Part shown: piece after piece, positions 10,651 to 22,593 of the stretch
Numbering within the stretch: the first letter of the stretch is position 1
Layout: each line of letters begins with the position of its first letter
The notes under the pieces: generated by a model
Told to the model about the DNA's origin: nothing
The model's input: the letters and a program-made list of their open reading frames with translations, nothing else
Databases searched by the model: none
Translations under genes and position numbers: made by a program
Assembly: GCA_025506515.1 (NCBI GenBank)
Contig: CM046457.1
Location: forward strand, 42,243,525-42,307,524
DNA from: Flaveria trinervia
Taxonomy: Eukaryota > Streptophyta > Magnoliopsida > Asterales > Asteraceae
Reading direction: 5' to 3'
Length of the DNA: 64,000 nucleotides

Positions 10651-12142
10651 TCACCAATGATTTGAGACATTGGGTGATTCTTCAGATCTTGGTACACAAT
10701 AATCTGTGCAAGTGTTTGTAGCAGGCTCAGCAGCAACATATGGTGATGGTGAAGCATTTCCTTGAAAACAATCAGTAGATGGTAATTCAAAGAAAGTTGA
10801 AGTTGTAGAAATCTTATCAGCATTTGTTGTGGATTGTGTTACTGGAGCTACAGGAACATCAGGTCTAGCTGAATCAGGCAGTTGATCACTAAACTTGAAA
10901 AGGTGATTACTGATATCATCATCATCATCAGTAACACCAGATGGATGACTAGCTACAAAAGATGATGGATTCATATGATCTGCAATAGCAGGCGTTTGAT
11001 AAGGAACATATTGCAGAATGTCCAAATCAAACAACTCCACAGGGTTTTGTGGAATTGTATCCTTAGGGGATTCATTAAACTTTACATGCAAGGTTTCTTC
11101 AACTCTCTTTGTCATGCAGTTGAATACTCTGTAAGCCTTGCAAGTGGATGAATACCCAACAAAATACCCTGCATCCACCTTAGAATCAAACATTTGGAGT
11201 TGATCCTTTGTGTTGAGAATGTAACAGGGACACCCAAATGCTCTAAAGAATGAAATCAAAGGGGCTAAATGACATAAAACTTCATAAGGAGTTTTCATCA
11301 ACCTCTGATTTACTAAGGTTCTATTCTGTACATAGCAGGTTGTATTGACAGCTTCAGCCCAAAAGATCAGTGGTAGACCAGAATCAGCCAACATGGACCT
11401 TGCAGCTTCAATGAGGGTCTTGTTCTTTCTCTCCACTACTCCATTTTGCTCTAGAGTCCTTGGGATGCTATACTGCCTCTTGATTCCCTTTGACAAGTAA
11501 AACTCATCAAGAGTGTGGTTTCTGAATTCAGTACCATTGTCACTCCTCACACACTTAACTGGTAGGGAATACTGCTTCACAACATGTAACACAAAGTTCA
11601 TAATGGACTGAGCAGCCTCATCCTTTGAATGCAAGAAGAAAGTCCATACATATCTAGAGTAATCATCCACAATTACCAGACAGTATTTCTTCTTTGCCAT
11701 ACTCATTACCTTCACAGGACCAAAAAGATCCATGTGCATAGTTGTAAGCAGGCATTAGACTTGGATTCTTCTATGGGTGGGAATGAAACTTTATGTTGTT
11801 TCCTTTTTAAGCATGCAGTGCAGATTTCATCACAATTGAACTCCTTATTGGAAGACCTCTCACTAAACTCTTGTGGATCAGCTGATTCATGTTTTTGAGA
11901 TTAACATGACCCAGCCTTCTATGCCACAGTTTACATTCTTGGAGAGAGGCCTTGGAGAACAAGCATGGATGGCCTTTTAACTCAATTTTCTTTGACAAAT
12001 CCAAGGCATATACTCTTCCTATCATGTTGGCCTTCAGGAGAGTATTATCATCTAGTACTTTGTCAATCAGGCTCAGAACCTTGGAAGACAGAATCCTACA
12101 GTTCTGGCTTGTGAAAAGAGCAACATGTCCTTTGTCACACAT
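10651..12142 (-). pseudogene. Integrase region (GAG-pre-integrase plus core) of element B
   Basis: The HHCC zinc region appears at about 11940-11870 (LWHRRLGHVN block) but a frameshift removes its CxxC half from that frame. The core frame 11739-10651 keeps the catalytic triad in one reading frame: D4, D67 and E103, a DD35E spacing, with RSDNGTEF around D67 and QNGVVERKN around E103. The chromodomain-free C-terminal linker is Ser/Thr/Pro-rich. Integrase inserts the cDNA into chromosomal DNA. Confidence 0.85.
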
Positions 12143-12391
12143 CTAACTGACACTCAACAGATTGTATTTGAAATTCTTCACATGGTTGACATCATCAAAT
12201 CTAATATCTCCATTAGACACAAATCCCTTTCCAATGATGTAACCTTTAGCATCATTTCCAAATGAGACAAATCCCTTCTTTCCATGAGAGTAATCATGAT
12301 GAAGAGAGCTGCTCCCAGTCATGTGCATGGATCCTCCACTGTCCACATACCAGATGCTTCTTTGACATGCTGAAGAACCCTGCAAAATCAT
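12143..12391 (-). pseudogene. Aspartic protease region of element B
   Basis: The copia protease signature WYVDSGGSMHMT lies at about 12352-12317, with the catalytic Asp at 12343-12341. It follows the spacer and precedes the GAG-pre-integrase domain. The frame is open over about 80 codons but ends at a stop at 12143-12145, where the homologous C frame continues. Confidence 0.8.
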
Positions 12392-12419
12392 AAGAAACTA
12401 GTTAGCTTTTGAGACCTAA

Positions 12420-15293
12420 ACCTTTTTGGTTTTGGTACTGACTTTATCAACAGATTTAACCATAGCTGGTTTCTCATGATTAACAGCTGATGAAGATGGA
12501 GATGGTGCTGTGAAATAGATTTGGACCTGGAATTCCTTTTCAGTGGTTTGATCACACGGGCTTCAAGTTGGTTAACTCTCCCCAACAGATGTTGAACCAT
12601 CATAACAAGCTGTGTCTGATTTGAAGCTAGAGCTTACAGTTCATTTGACACTCCAGAGCTTGTTTTTGATGAGTTCCTATGACCCACGATTTCCTCCTTC
12701 TTAGATTTCACAGACTTAGTCTTATGTTTATCATGAGGAACAATCAGCTGTCTTCTGATAAACCACATCCTTCTTAGTGGATTTGGGTAAGGCCTTGGGT
12801 TTCTCAGGTTGAGATGATGTGGTACAAACTTGGTCTCAAACTCAGTTTTCATTTTATTTATTTCTAGTTTAATGAACTCATCCCTCTGGAGTTTTAACCC
12901 TTTTTGTACCAACATTCATCAGATAGATGATTGAATTTACCACAAATTTCACATGGTTTATTCTTCATCTTGGACATCTCTACTACTGAAGTGGAAACTA
13001 TTGAAGGTGTGATCTTCAGTACTTTCCTCCTATCAGTACTAGGTACTAAAGGATTGTAACAGCTGAAGACTGGTAATTCAACTGTTTTCCATCCGTCCTA
13101 ATAGACCGTTTGATGGATTCCTCAGCAGTTGTTAGTCCTTGTATTTCAACTGATTTGAAATGCTTTTCAGATGTTGCGTCTCTTTTAGTACTTGGGGTAC
13201 ATTGAGGAACAACATCTGAAGTACTCAGCTTCATATGAGTCTCAGTAGTTAGACCATCAGTCAATTTATTTGCTGAGATCTTAACACTGGTTTCATTCTC
13301 TCATCTGAGATTATCATTAGAGAATGATTCACACTATAATGTGGTTTGGAGATTGCTTTCACTTTCAGACTTAACTATGGAGTTAGGAGTAAAGTCTGTT
13401 GGTGGAGCAGTATGGTTGTAACCAATACCAAACTTCACATTTGAAGCAGTTTGCTTGCTAAGAAGCATTTCAAATCCCTTGCATGATGAGACCCAGCGGT
13501 CACACTCAACTTGGGTCACTGCAAGTTTTTCTTTGAGACTCATGTGGTCTTCCAGAATAACCTCTAGCTTGGCCTTTCATCATTTAATTGGCATTTAAGC
13601 TTATAAATCTCATCACTTTTACTGTTAAGAGCAGACTCATACTCAGCTTTTCTTTTGGAAATGGTTTTCTCAAACTCAAGTTTTCGATTTATTAATGCTA
13701 CATTTGCCTCTCTAATACAGACAAAGGCAGCTATGCATGATTCAGAACATAACTTGGCTTTAGCCTCTGAAGATACCTGAGTTACTTGTGAAGATGATGC
13801 ATTTGAGCAGCAACCCTCAGTAGACTCCAGGGCCATGAGAGCAAGATTTCCAAAAGGGTGTTCACCACCATGTTGACTAGCACCAGCATAGTATTGCTCA
13901 GTGTGACCAGACAAGTTATCAGGTAAGCTACTCCAGTCAACGACTCCAGGTATGAAGAAGCTGTGATGAGGTTGTGATTGAGATGGAGATGGTTGAGGTT
14001 CTAGTAGTGCATGAGGTTGTGGTACTGTAGGAGCTTGAACTTGATTTGACTGTGGCATATAATAGCGGGGATAAGGATATGGCATTTGACCCTGAGGAAC
14101 AAAATATGCAGGAGATTGAGGGTGTGATGAATGACTAGATCCAGCAGAATGTTGCCCTTTGGATTGTGAATTGTTATTTGGAAAAGTCAAAAAGGGTGCA
14201 GAGGTGTTAGATCCAGTTGATCTACACTCTCTTGCAAAGTGTCCAAGCCAGTGGCATTGTGACACTTCAACTTGCTCTTGTCAAAACCGACTTTGGTTTT
14301 GTCAGAGAGTCCAGGAAATTTTCTGCCAGTTCTCTTGTAGAATTTCTGAGATCTGATATTGATCAAGGCCATTTGGCTCAAAATATCCATCTCTTCTAAA
14401 TCATCATCAGCAATGCCCTTCAAATCATCCATGATAAAACATAGATTGTCACTATTATTACCAGAATGACAATCAACACTCACAAAGGCATGATTAGAAT
14501 TGTTTGAGGTGAAATCAATATGCTCATCATAGTGGCATTCTGATCCTGCATACTCTGACTCATGACTTACCAAGGCAGTGTTTCCTGGTACAAAGTCATC
14601 AATAAGCTTTCCAGATGATGACAGTTTTCGTTTCTGTTCTATCTCTCTCTCAAATGTGAGCAATTTCCCATGGAGTTGGGTGAGAGATAGTTTGTCCAAA
14701 TTTGCACTGGAGCGTAGGACAATATTATATGTGTCCCATCTCTCAGGCAGTGATCTGAGAAATCTGTTATTCATCTGGCTATTGGTGTACTCATGTTTGA
14801 CCATTTTTAATTCAGAGATCAAACAAGAGAATCGCTCAAACTGTTGAGTCAGTGTCTCACCCTTCCTATGAGAGAATGTCTCATATTGTTGGGCAAGGAT
14901 TTCTCTATTATTTTCCAAGACCTCATCTGTTCCTCCAAATTGTTCTTTCAAGGCATTCCAGAGGTCATGGGCAGTTTCATAATGCATTAGCCCAGAATAG
15001 ATTTCATTGGGCAGTGCCATGGCCAGAATTCCATGGGCTTTTGCATCAATCTCAAACAATTTCTTATCCTCATTTGAGTATTGCTCCCTCCTCTTCGGAA
15101 CCATTTGATTGGTTTCCGGGTTATTCACCATAGGCCTGTGTGGACCATGTACCACTGATGTCCAACAACCTGAGCTGTTAACAGACAGGTGATGGAGCAT
15201 TCGTCGTTGCCATATGTTATACTCACTCCTAACCAGCATTGGAGGTTTGGTTGAGGAACCAGTATTGTGAGGATCATTGGAAGGAGTAGTCAT
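12420..15293 (-). pseudogene. gag and gag-spacer of element B, broken
   Basis: The start at 15293 gives MTTPSNDPHNTGSS, shared with C, 218 bp after the PBS. The first frame runs about 360 codons and is a UBN2-type Gag. A single missing base inside the zinc knuckle (about 14257-14270) shifts the frame right after the first cysteine; the shifted frame carries the CHWLGHFAREC remainder. The spacer then holds a Pro/Gln-rich part, a coiled-coil-like part and the GIGYNH...PPTDFTP motif near 13430, and several further frameshifts. Words related to AGTACT and CAGTAGTT continue into 13000-13270. Confidence 0.8.
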
Positions 15294-15510
15294 TTTAGGT
15301 CCAAATACAATTTAATTCAAGCTTTTAAAAGATTTTACACACACCACAACAGACTCAATGAAAACCAAGAATAAATCTCAGGATGAATGGCCAAAAACAC
15401 TGAAAATTCAATCTCTATAAACGTTTCTTGCAAAAATGCTAATTTAATCAAACTTGGATCTTGGATAGCAGTTTCAATGATCAATTATTAGATCGATGAA
15501 TGATTAACCT

Positions 15511-15522
15511 GCTCTGATACCA
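15511..15522 (-). other. Primer-binding site of element B
   Basis: On the minus strand TGGTATCAGAGC, 2 bp from the LTR end. This is the initiator-tRNA-Met type. Confidence 0.9.
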
Positions 15523-15524
15523 TT

Positions 15525-16323
15525 TGACAGGATCAGTGATCTCAAGTTTGATGGATTAGAGTGTAACGCAGCGGAATAAGATCAAGAATTAGACAAATTA
15601 TAGCAAGAATTTGATATTCGTATGCATTAAGAACAAATACAGTTGTAACGAGAGAATATATTTCTGTGAAAAGGAATGTTTCAATTATATCAAATGTTTC
15701 TGCTCAATAATTTACCTATTACAATTAGGTTGACACTCCTTATATAGAGTGAAATCACTGCTGATATCACGGGATAGTGACATCTGGCAAATTTATTACA
15801 AAAATAACTAACACTTAACAAACTACTGAAATATTCACAACTACTGAGAACATATCAGAGAGTGCTAAGCACAAAATATAAAACTACTGATGCTAAACTA
15901 CTGAAACTAAACTACTGAAACTAAACTACTGATTACAAAACTACTGAAAAGGGAAAATATAAAACTACTGAAAGAAAACCGTCACAACTACTGAAGAAGA
16001 CCTCTTCAGCTGTTGTGACAACATCTGATACTTGGTCTTCAGTACATGTCTTCAGCACTTGTCTTCAGCACTTGTCTTCAGAACTTGTGTCTTCAGACTT
16101 TGTCTTCAGCACTTGTCTTCAGACTTTGTCTTCAGCACTTGTGTCTTCAGACTTTGTCTTGAGCACTTGTGTCTTCAGACTGTCTTCAGCACTTGTGTCT
16201 TCAGACTTTGTCTTCAGCACTTGTGTCTTCAGACTTTGTCTTCAGCACTTGTGTCTTCAGCAGTTGTTGTGACGTCTGTGGGACTTTTTTCTGATCCGGC
16301 TCATTGGTTCTTTTGGTCCAACA
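15525..16323 (-). repeat. 5' LTR of element B (799 bp)
   Basis: It matches 3712-4656 and ends at TGTTGG (16323) next to the CAAAG duplication. It keeps the TATA box near 15738-15749 and a shortened 28-bp array (16030-16265). Confidence 0.93.
16030..16265 (-). repeat. 28-bp tandem array in 5' LTR of B
   Basis: Same repeat as at 4213-4590 but with about half as many units. Confidence 0.85.
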
Positions 16324-16328
16324 CAAAG

Positions 16329-16946
16329 AAAGCTCAAGAGATCAAGACCACTTTCAACTCTAAGCAGAAACAAGTTTTCATCTCCGTATGATTTGAAGTG
16401 GTGAAGGCTGAAGACACTAACCTAAACTATAGTACAAGGAGTTTATGTTCAGTATCAATTCTTCCCAGGAACAAGAAGAAGGCTGATCATCTGCGTAACA
16501 CTGTTACATAGTCTGAACCATCCAACTCTAAAGGAAGTCCTCACCCTAAAAGGAGCAAAGATAAAGATGGAGAAGGAAAGTGATCACGTTCAGCCTTGTT
16601 CACAAAAGAAGGCTCTTAGGAAGAAGAAGTTAGAATGTGTTATGTGTGAGAGTTCCTCTCATATTGCTAAAGATTGTCCTTACAATCCTAAGGGCACTCT
16701 CCACATGATCAAGAAAGAGACTTCTAAGTGTTTCAAGAAGAGGCAAGCTAGAAGGAAAATTTGTTTCCATCAGAAGCTCCAAAATGAAGATGAAGGCAAG
16801 TGGAAAATTGCCTTCATATGAAAATTTGGTCTCGAAAGAAGGGAATACTTCGAAAGCACTGAAGCCTACTGCAGTGCTAGCAAGATCTTCTGAAGGTTCA
16901 ATCATCAAAACTTGCGGTCAGTAAAACTTCCAAAGTATTGAAGGTC
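16329..16946 (+). pseudogene. gag-spacer of element A, second part
   Basis: A-element sequence resumes right after the CAAAG duplication. The frame 16567-16821 is Lys-rich and carries a second zinc knuckle, CVMCESSSHIAKDC (CX2CX4HX4C complete), at about 16639-16680. Together with the knuckle at 2949 this gives A two separated knuckles. It is cut at 16946 by element L. Confidence 0.65.
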
Positions 16947-17413
16947 TGTTGGGGTTCAACAATGGAATAAATTGAAGCTTACCAAATCATAATCACAGCC
17001 GACTGAAGATCTCATTGTAGAACAAAAACAACAATACAAGACAATTCAACATGACAAAGTGAACATCAAGAAAATTAGAAAGTCAAACTTAGGTCATGTT
17101 GTAATAATAATATAAATAGACCCAGTAGTTCATTTTTGCAAGTGTGGCTCTTTTGTGTGTGCGTTTCTTATGGTGTAAATCACCACCCAAGGAGAAACCC
17201 TCTCCTTTGAGTGGGTTTGATTTCACTAGCCATCTTTGATTCTTAATGTAACTTGTTTATCAACATCAATGAAATCATAACATTATTATTATTATTGTCC
17301 ATCTGTTTGTTCTTTGATTCACACACGTCGACCCATCTTAATTTTGATTTCTAGATCTAAACATGATGAATCCTAAGATCCAAGCTCAATGAAACTGAAA
17401 TATTGATTTAGCA
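16947..17413 (+). repeat. 5' LTR of element L (467 bp)
   Basis: Paired with 18805-19286. A TATA-like AATATAAATAG lies near 17110. It lacks a block of about 24 bp present in the other LTR (near 18880). Confidence 0.9.
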
Positions 17414-17416
17414 AAA

Positions 17417-17428
17417 TGGTATCAGAGT
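17417..17428 (+). other. Primer-binding site of element L
   Basis: TGGTATCAGAGT, 3 bp after the LTR. It matches the initiator-tRNA-Met type except for the last base. Confidence 0.8.
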
Positions 17429-17509
17429 TGTTGGTTGTTGGATTTATCTAGTTTTCGAATCTAATTTCATCTTTAATGATGTCTATAACAATAAAGAAAA
17501 GTAGAAAAA

Positions 17510-17820
17510 TGAAGAACAAAGTCCATGTTCATCAAAAACCTATGTGTTCATCACCAAAATAAGAAGAAAAAGCAACAAACCTGTTCAACTATGGTACAAT
17601 TTGATGAATCTTGAACATGTTCAAGATTATTCTTTCAAAACTCGATGCAATTGAACAAGATTCTCATCAAAAAAGAAGAAAACCCACTTGTTCATCTCAA
17701 AATCAAGAAGAAAAATCATGAGATATGTTCTAATATGGTACGATTTGAAGAAATATAATCATTCCCTGGATTATTCCTTCAAAATTGGATACAATTGAAC
17801 ACGATTATCATTAAAAAAAA
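17510..17820 (+). repeat. Imperfect direct duplication of about 150 bp in L
   Basis: The blocks at about 17510-17660 and 17665-17820 share the order 'TGTTCATC..AAAATAAGAAGAAAAA', 'ATGGTACAATTTGA', 'GATTATTC.TTCAAAA' and 'ATACAATTGAACA.GATTCTCAT'. They are non-coding. Confidence 0.6.
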
Positions 17821-17924
17821 TAAAATATGAATAAATGGAAGCTACTGTTGATTTCCCGACCTACACTGAAGTGTGAAATCGAATTTATTCAAGTCTGAAA
17901 ACAAATACGGATCAACAAAAACAA

Positions 17925-18270
17925 ATGCGGATGAAGCTTCATTAAATGCGGACGTGTTACACACAAACGCGGATGTGTTATCCATAAATGCGAATGAGTT
18001 ATACACACATGCGGATGACTTGTCACCAAATGCAGATGACTTGGCAAAAAATGTGGATGCCTTGTCACCAAATGCGGTTGACTTGTAAACAAATGTGGAT
18101 ACTTTAAGCACAAATGTGGATGCATTGAAATCAAATGCTGATGCATTGAAATCAAATGCAGATGCATTGAAATCAAATGGGGATGCCTTGCATACAAATG
18201 TGGATTCTTTTTAAACAAATACGGATGAGTTAGCAAAGAAATGTGGATGTGTTGAAATAAATGCTTATGA
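17925..18270 (+). repeat. 21-bp minisatellite in L encoding a heptad in one frame
   Basis: About 15 degenerate units of a 21-bp repeat such as AAATGCGGATGACTTGTCAC plus C. The period is a multiple of three, so all six frames tend to stay open; one plus frame (17873-18088) reads a repeated NADxLxx heptad. The array contains stops further on, so I do not call a gene. Confidence 0.8.
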
Positions 18271-18804
18271 ATAGCTGATGAACAGGGCTTGAAAAAGAAA
18301 AGAAAAACATAAATATGGATGATAGCAACCAACAAGAACATCCATTTTGATCATGAAACCAAAAAGAAGAGTATATAAATCAACTTTGGTCACTTTTTCA
18401 CAGATTCATCCAGGTACTTGTACAATTATCAAATGCCCTTTTTGAAGTACTTGGACTCACATTTTTTGGATGATGTTTTGCACCCGTGTCTAACTACTGA
18501 GCAGACAGTTAGTCGGACTTTAATCAACGGAGTACTCATTATATGAAGAATTTCATTTATTAAATTAATTTAAAAGAGTGGAAGTGTGTTCAATATTGAT
18601 TCATGTTCCTCATGCAATTGATTGAAGTTCATAGCCTTACCATATGCCTAATACATTCTAATCCTTGAGTTGTGATATGAACTGTAATCCAAAAGTGATA
18701 TAACCCATATTAAATACCATGAAGTATTCTCAAAAGATTCTACCCTTTGTCAGAAATATATTAGGAGAAGCTTAATTTAAGGGGGAGAATATCAGTGGGA
18801 GTAT

Positions 18805-19286
18805 TGTTGGGCTCAACAATGGAATAAACTGAAGCTTACCAAATCATAATCACAACCGGCTAAAGATCTCATTGTAGAAGTTCAGAGACCAAGTTGATCA
18901 TAACAATAAAAACAATACAAGACAATTCAATATGACAAAGTCAACACAAGACAATTAGAAAGTCAAAATTAGGTCATGTTGTAATAATAAGATAAATAGA
19001 CCCACTAGTTCATTTTTTTGCAAATGTGGCTCTTTTGTGTATGTTTCTCATGGTGTAACTCACCACTCAAGGAGAAATCCTCTCCTTTGGGTGGGTTTGA
19101 TTTCACCAGCCATCTATGATTCTCATTTTAACTTGTTTATCAACATTAGTGAAATCATATCATTATTATTATCCATCTCTTTGTTCATTGTTTCACACAC
19201 GTCCACCCATCTTAATTTTGATTTCAAGATCTGAACAGGAGAATCCTAAGATCCAAGCTCAATTAATCTAAAATATTGATTTAGCA
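18805..19286 (+). repeat. 3' LTR of element L (482 bp)
   Basis: It starts TGTTGGGCTC and ends TTAGCA before the AGGTC duplication. A purine-rich TAAGGGGGAGAA lies at about 18777-18788 and GTGGGAGTAT sits directly upstream, serving as the PPT region. Confidence 0.9.
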
Positions 19287-19449
19287 AGGTCTAGTCTAGG
19301 CATCCAAAGGTGGGGTGGAAGTCCAAGAAAGACCAAGTGATTGAAAGTTCTCCATTAACAACAAATGAACCTCAAAACATGACTATATGATCTGTCACTA
19401 TTGCATTACCTTTAACATCTTTTGATAAACCTATGACAAGCAAGGCTTG

Positions 19450-20914
19450 GGTTTCTAAAGGTAACTAATTATCCCCTTTGTGAAGGAACAACTAAAGACA
19501 AACATGAATGTATGGATCAATGATAGTGTTTGTTCAATGCATATGACAAACAATAGGTCATTACTTCAAAGATTTGAAAAGATTGATGGAGGACCAGTTG
19601 TTTTTGGAGGAGATGCTAGTGGTTATATTAGTGGAAGGGGCAAGGTCACAAATGGTAAGCTTAGCATTGAGAAGGTAAACAGTGTCAAGGAGCTTGGATA
19701 CAATCTTTATCTCAATTTTGTGATCAGAGTCATTACATGTTGTTTACTGAGCATGAGTGCATTGTTCTCAAGCCATGGGTGGTCATTCCTAATGAACACA
19801 ACCTACTTAGAGCCCTCAGGAAAGGGAACATGTACATCATGGACTTGCAAGAAACATCTCCCTCTTGAGAAGTTTCATACTTTCTGTCTAAAGCAAATAG
19901 TGATGAATCCTTCCTCTACCATAAAAGAATGTGCCATTTAAACTTTAAAAACATGAATAATCTAATTAATAATAATTTGGTTATTGGATTACCAAAGAAA
20001 GAGTTTACAAGTGATGACCATTGTGTTGCATGCCTGAAAGGGAAGCAACATAAGGTATCTCAGAAGCCAAAGGAAAGAAACTCAATCACTACTCCCCTAC
20101 ACTTGTTACATATGGATCTCTTTTGCCCTACCAGTTTAATATTTCTAGGAAGGACTTCTTATTTTGGTGATCATAGATGATTTTACAAGATTCACTTGGG
20201 TCTTTTTTCTTATTACTAAGAATGAGACCCTTGAGATTTTGAAGAACTTCATCCTAAGGATTGAGAATCAATGTGGTCACAAGGTCAAAACCATAAGATG
20301 TGATCAAGGAACTAAATTCAAGAACCAAATCCTTGATACATTTTATGATATAAAGTATTACAAGACAATACAATTCTCCAAGGATTCCTCAACAAAATGG
20401 TGTTGCTGAGAGGAGAAATAGGACACTGATTGAAGCTGCAAGAACCATGTTGTACGACTCTAAGCTGCCTATCACCTTATGGGTAGAGGTATTCAACACT
20501 GCTTGCTATGTGCAGAACAAAGTTTTTGTGGTTAAGACACATGATAAGACTCCTTATGAACTTTAGCACAAAAGGAAACCTTTCATTGGTTTTCTTAGGT
20601 CATTTGGATGTCCTTACACCATCTTGAATACCAAAGATCAAATTGCTAAGTTTGCTCAGAAATCAAATTATGGACACTTCATTGAATACTTTTCTCAAGC
20701 TAAGGCTTATAGAGTATACAATCTCAGAACTAGGATAATTGAAGAGTCAGCCAGTATGACCTTTAATGAGCACACACCCAATGTCAATGGCTCTGGTCCT
20801 GATTGGCTATTTGATCTTGATTTAGTTACCAACTGTTTTAACAAATCTTGTGAGAATGCTTCAGGGTCTATAAATATTTTACCCACAGGTGATCCTGATC
20901 CAATATTGAGCTAA
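19450..20914 (+). pseudogene. Protease-integrase region of element A, broken
   Basis: A protease-like block with WINDSVCSMHMT (Asp codon at 19522-19524) shows G-to-V at the third position of the usual DSG. GAG-pre-integrase HHCC follows at 19929-20070 (H...CHLNFKNMNNL...CVACLKGKQHK). The integrase core is split: the first Asp block MDLF lies near 20110, a shift near 20155 moves to the frame 20164-20409 with IRCDQGTKF, and another shift before 20400 leads to the RRNRTLIEAA block. The C-terminal part ends near 20914. Confidence 0.8.
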
Positions 20915-21079
20915 GAAGACTCTCAAGTAACACAAATTCAGCTCCAATTGTAACTAGCTTTGCAAATGAAGTTTCTCTAATTTAGATCTCTCTCAACAAC
21001 TTGTTTGTCTTCAGGGGTAAGAACAAGAGGACAAACCCATGATTCAAATGTTTGTCTTCACTCTTGGTTCTTATCTTAG

Positions 21080-22593
21080 ATAGAGCCTAAGAAGATTGAT
21101 GAGGCTCTGAAGGATGGAAGTTGGGTTGAAGCTATGCAAGAGGAGTTGCTTCAATTCCAAAGGCAAAAGGTTTGGAACCTATTTCCTCTTCCTCATGGGA
21201 TGGCTACTATAGAAGCAAAATGGGTTTTTAGGAATAAAAAGGATGATAAAGGATTTGTCATCAAAAAGAAGGCAAGACTAGTTGTTCAAGCATACACACA
21301 AGAAGAAGGAATTGACTACACAAATGTCTTTGCTCCTATAGCATGACTAGAAGCTGCTAGGATATTCTTAGTTTTTGTTGCATCCAAGAATTTCAAGGTA
21401 TACCAACTTGATGTCATGTGTGCTTTTCTATATTGGGTGATTGTTGAAGAGGTTTATGTCAAACAACCATCTGGCTTTGAAGATACTGATTATCCTGATT
21501 ATGTCTGCAGGTTTGATAAAGCTTTTTATGGGTTGCATCATGCACCTAGGAAATGGGATGAGACTTTATCTCAGTATCTCTGCATGCATGGATATAGAAG
21601 AGGTACTATTGATGGAACTCGGTTCATCAAAGGAATAGGAAATGACTTGATGCTAGTTCAAGTGTATGTAGATGACATCATATTTGGTTCAACTAATCCA
21701 AAGCTCTGCAAAGACTTTGAGAAGCTAATGAAGGATAGATTTGAAATGGGTGCCATAGGGGAACTCAGTTTCTTTCTAGAAATTCAAGAGAAGAAAGTTG
21801 AAGATGGCTTCTTCATAAGTCAGTGAAAGTATGTTCAAGACATACTCAAGAGGTTGACTTGACTGAGTACAAGGTTGCTAAGACACCCATAGCAAAAAAC
21901 CACTCCCTTGGGCCTAACCTTGAGGGAAGTGTGTGGATGAACATCTTTACAAGGCTATAAATGGGCCTCTTATGTACCTTACAGCTAGCATGTGTGATAT
22001 CATGTTTGCCACGTGTGTTTGTGTGAGATATCAAGCCAACCCCTAGATGTTATATCTTATCATTATCAAGAGAACTTTAAGATATCTTAATGGTGTCTCA
22101 GCACTTGGCCTTTGGTATCCAAAGAATTCCAACTTCATCTATATGCATATACAGATAGTGATTATGGTGGATGCAATATGACTGCAAAGTCTAAATCAGG
22201 GGGATGTCAATTTCTTGGTGGAAGGGTTGTCTCATGGTAATGCAAGAAGCAATCTAGTGTCTCTACATCAACTCCTCAAGCTGAATACATTCCTACTGCA
22301 AGCTGCTGTGCTTAAGTGCTTTGGATTCAGAATGGGTTCAAACTTTAAACAAACTTGCATTCACATAGACAACAATAGTGCCATCTTTATTACAAATAAT
22401 CCTGTGCGGCACATAAGGACAAAACACATCAAATATCAGGTATCATTTTATTAGAGATAATTTGGAGAAAAGTTTAATCAAACTAGTCAAGGTAAACACA
22501 AATGAACAATATGCTGATTTATTCACAAAAGCTTTTGATGAACAGATATTTAAATATCTCATATTAGTTATTGGGGTGATTAACCTTGAGTAG
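21080..22593 (+). pseudogene. Reverse transcriptase-RNase H of element A, broken
   Basis: The RT frames 21134-21346 and 21416-21826 carry WVFRNKKDDKG, the QEEGIDYTNVFAPIA block and an intact VYVDDIIF catalytic box (about 21664-21687). The catalytic-site block upstream reads YQLDVMCAFLYW, with changes from the usual QMDVKSAFL. Stops occur at 21343, 21824 and later. RNase H remnants follow (SDYGG near 22150, KKQSSVSTSTPQAEY near 22240, HIRTKHIKYQV near 22420), ending with the stop at 22591-22593. Confidence 0.82.

Larger units (their letters stand above)
3712..16323 (-). mobile_element. Full-length Ty1/copia (SIRE-like) element B, 12.6 kb, inserted in A
   Basis: Element B reads on the minus strand. 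Its 5' LTR is 15525-16323, PBS 15511-15522, gag 15293 leftwards, pol to 9048, spacer 8213-9047, ORF3 8212-4860, PPT 4657-4670 and 3' LTR 3712-4656. A 5-bp target duplication CAAAG lies at 3707-3711 and 16324-16328, proving insertion into A gag. LTRs begin TGTTGG and end TGTCA. By eye about 14 differences occur over the first 320 bp of the two LTRs, so it is not recent. Frameshifts in gag, integrase, RT and ORF3 make it non-autonomous. It is the same family as element C, in opposite orientation. Confidence 0.93.
16947..19286 (+). mobile_element. Small non-autonomous LTR element L (2.34 kb), inserted in A
   Basis: Two LTRs (16947-17413 and 18805-19286) start TGTTGG and end TTAGCA. A 5-bp duplication AGGTC lies at 16942-16946 and 19287-19291. 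The PBS is at 17417. The 1.4-kb interior has no gag or pol; it holds a 150-bp duplicated block and a 21-bp minisatellite. It must have been moved by proteins of another copia element. It is larger than a typical TRIM and smaller than a LARD. Confidence 0.9.

Noticed and set aside
17842..18341. Minus-strand frames with His- or Ser/Ala/Phe-rich heptads across the L minisatellite
   Set aside because: Produced by the 21-bp repeat; no homology and no conserved start.
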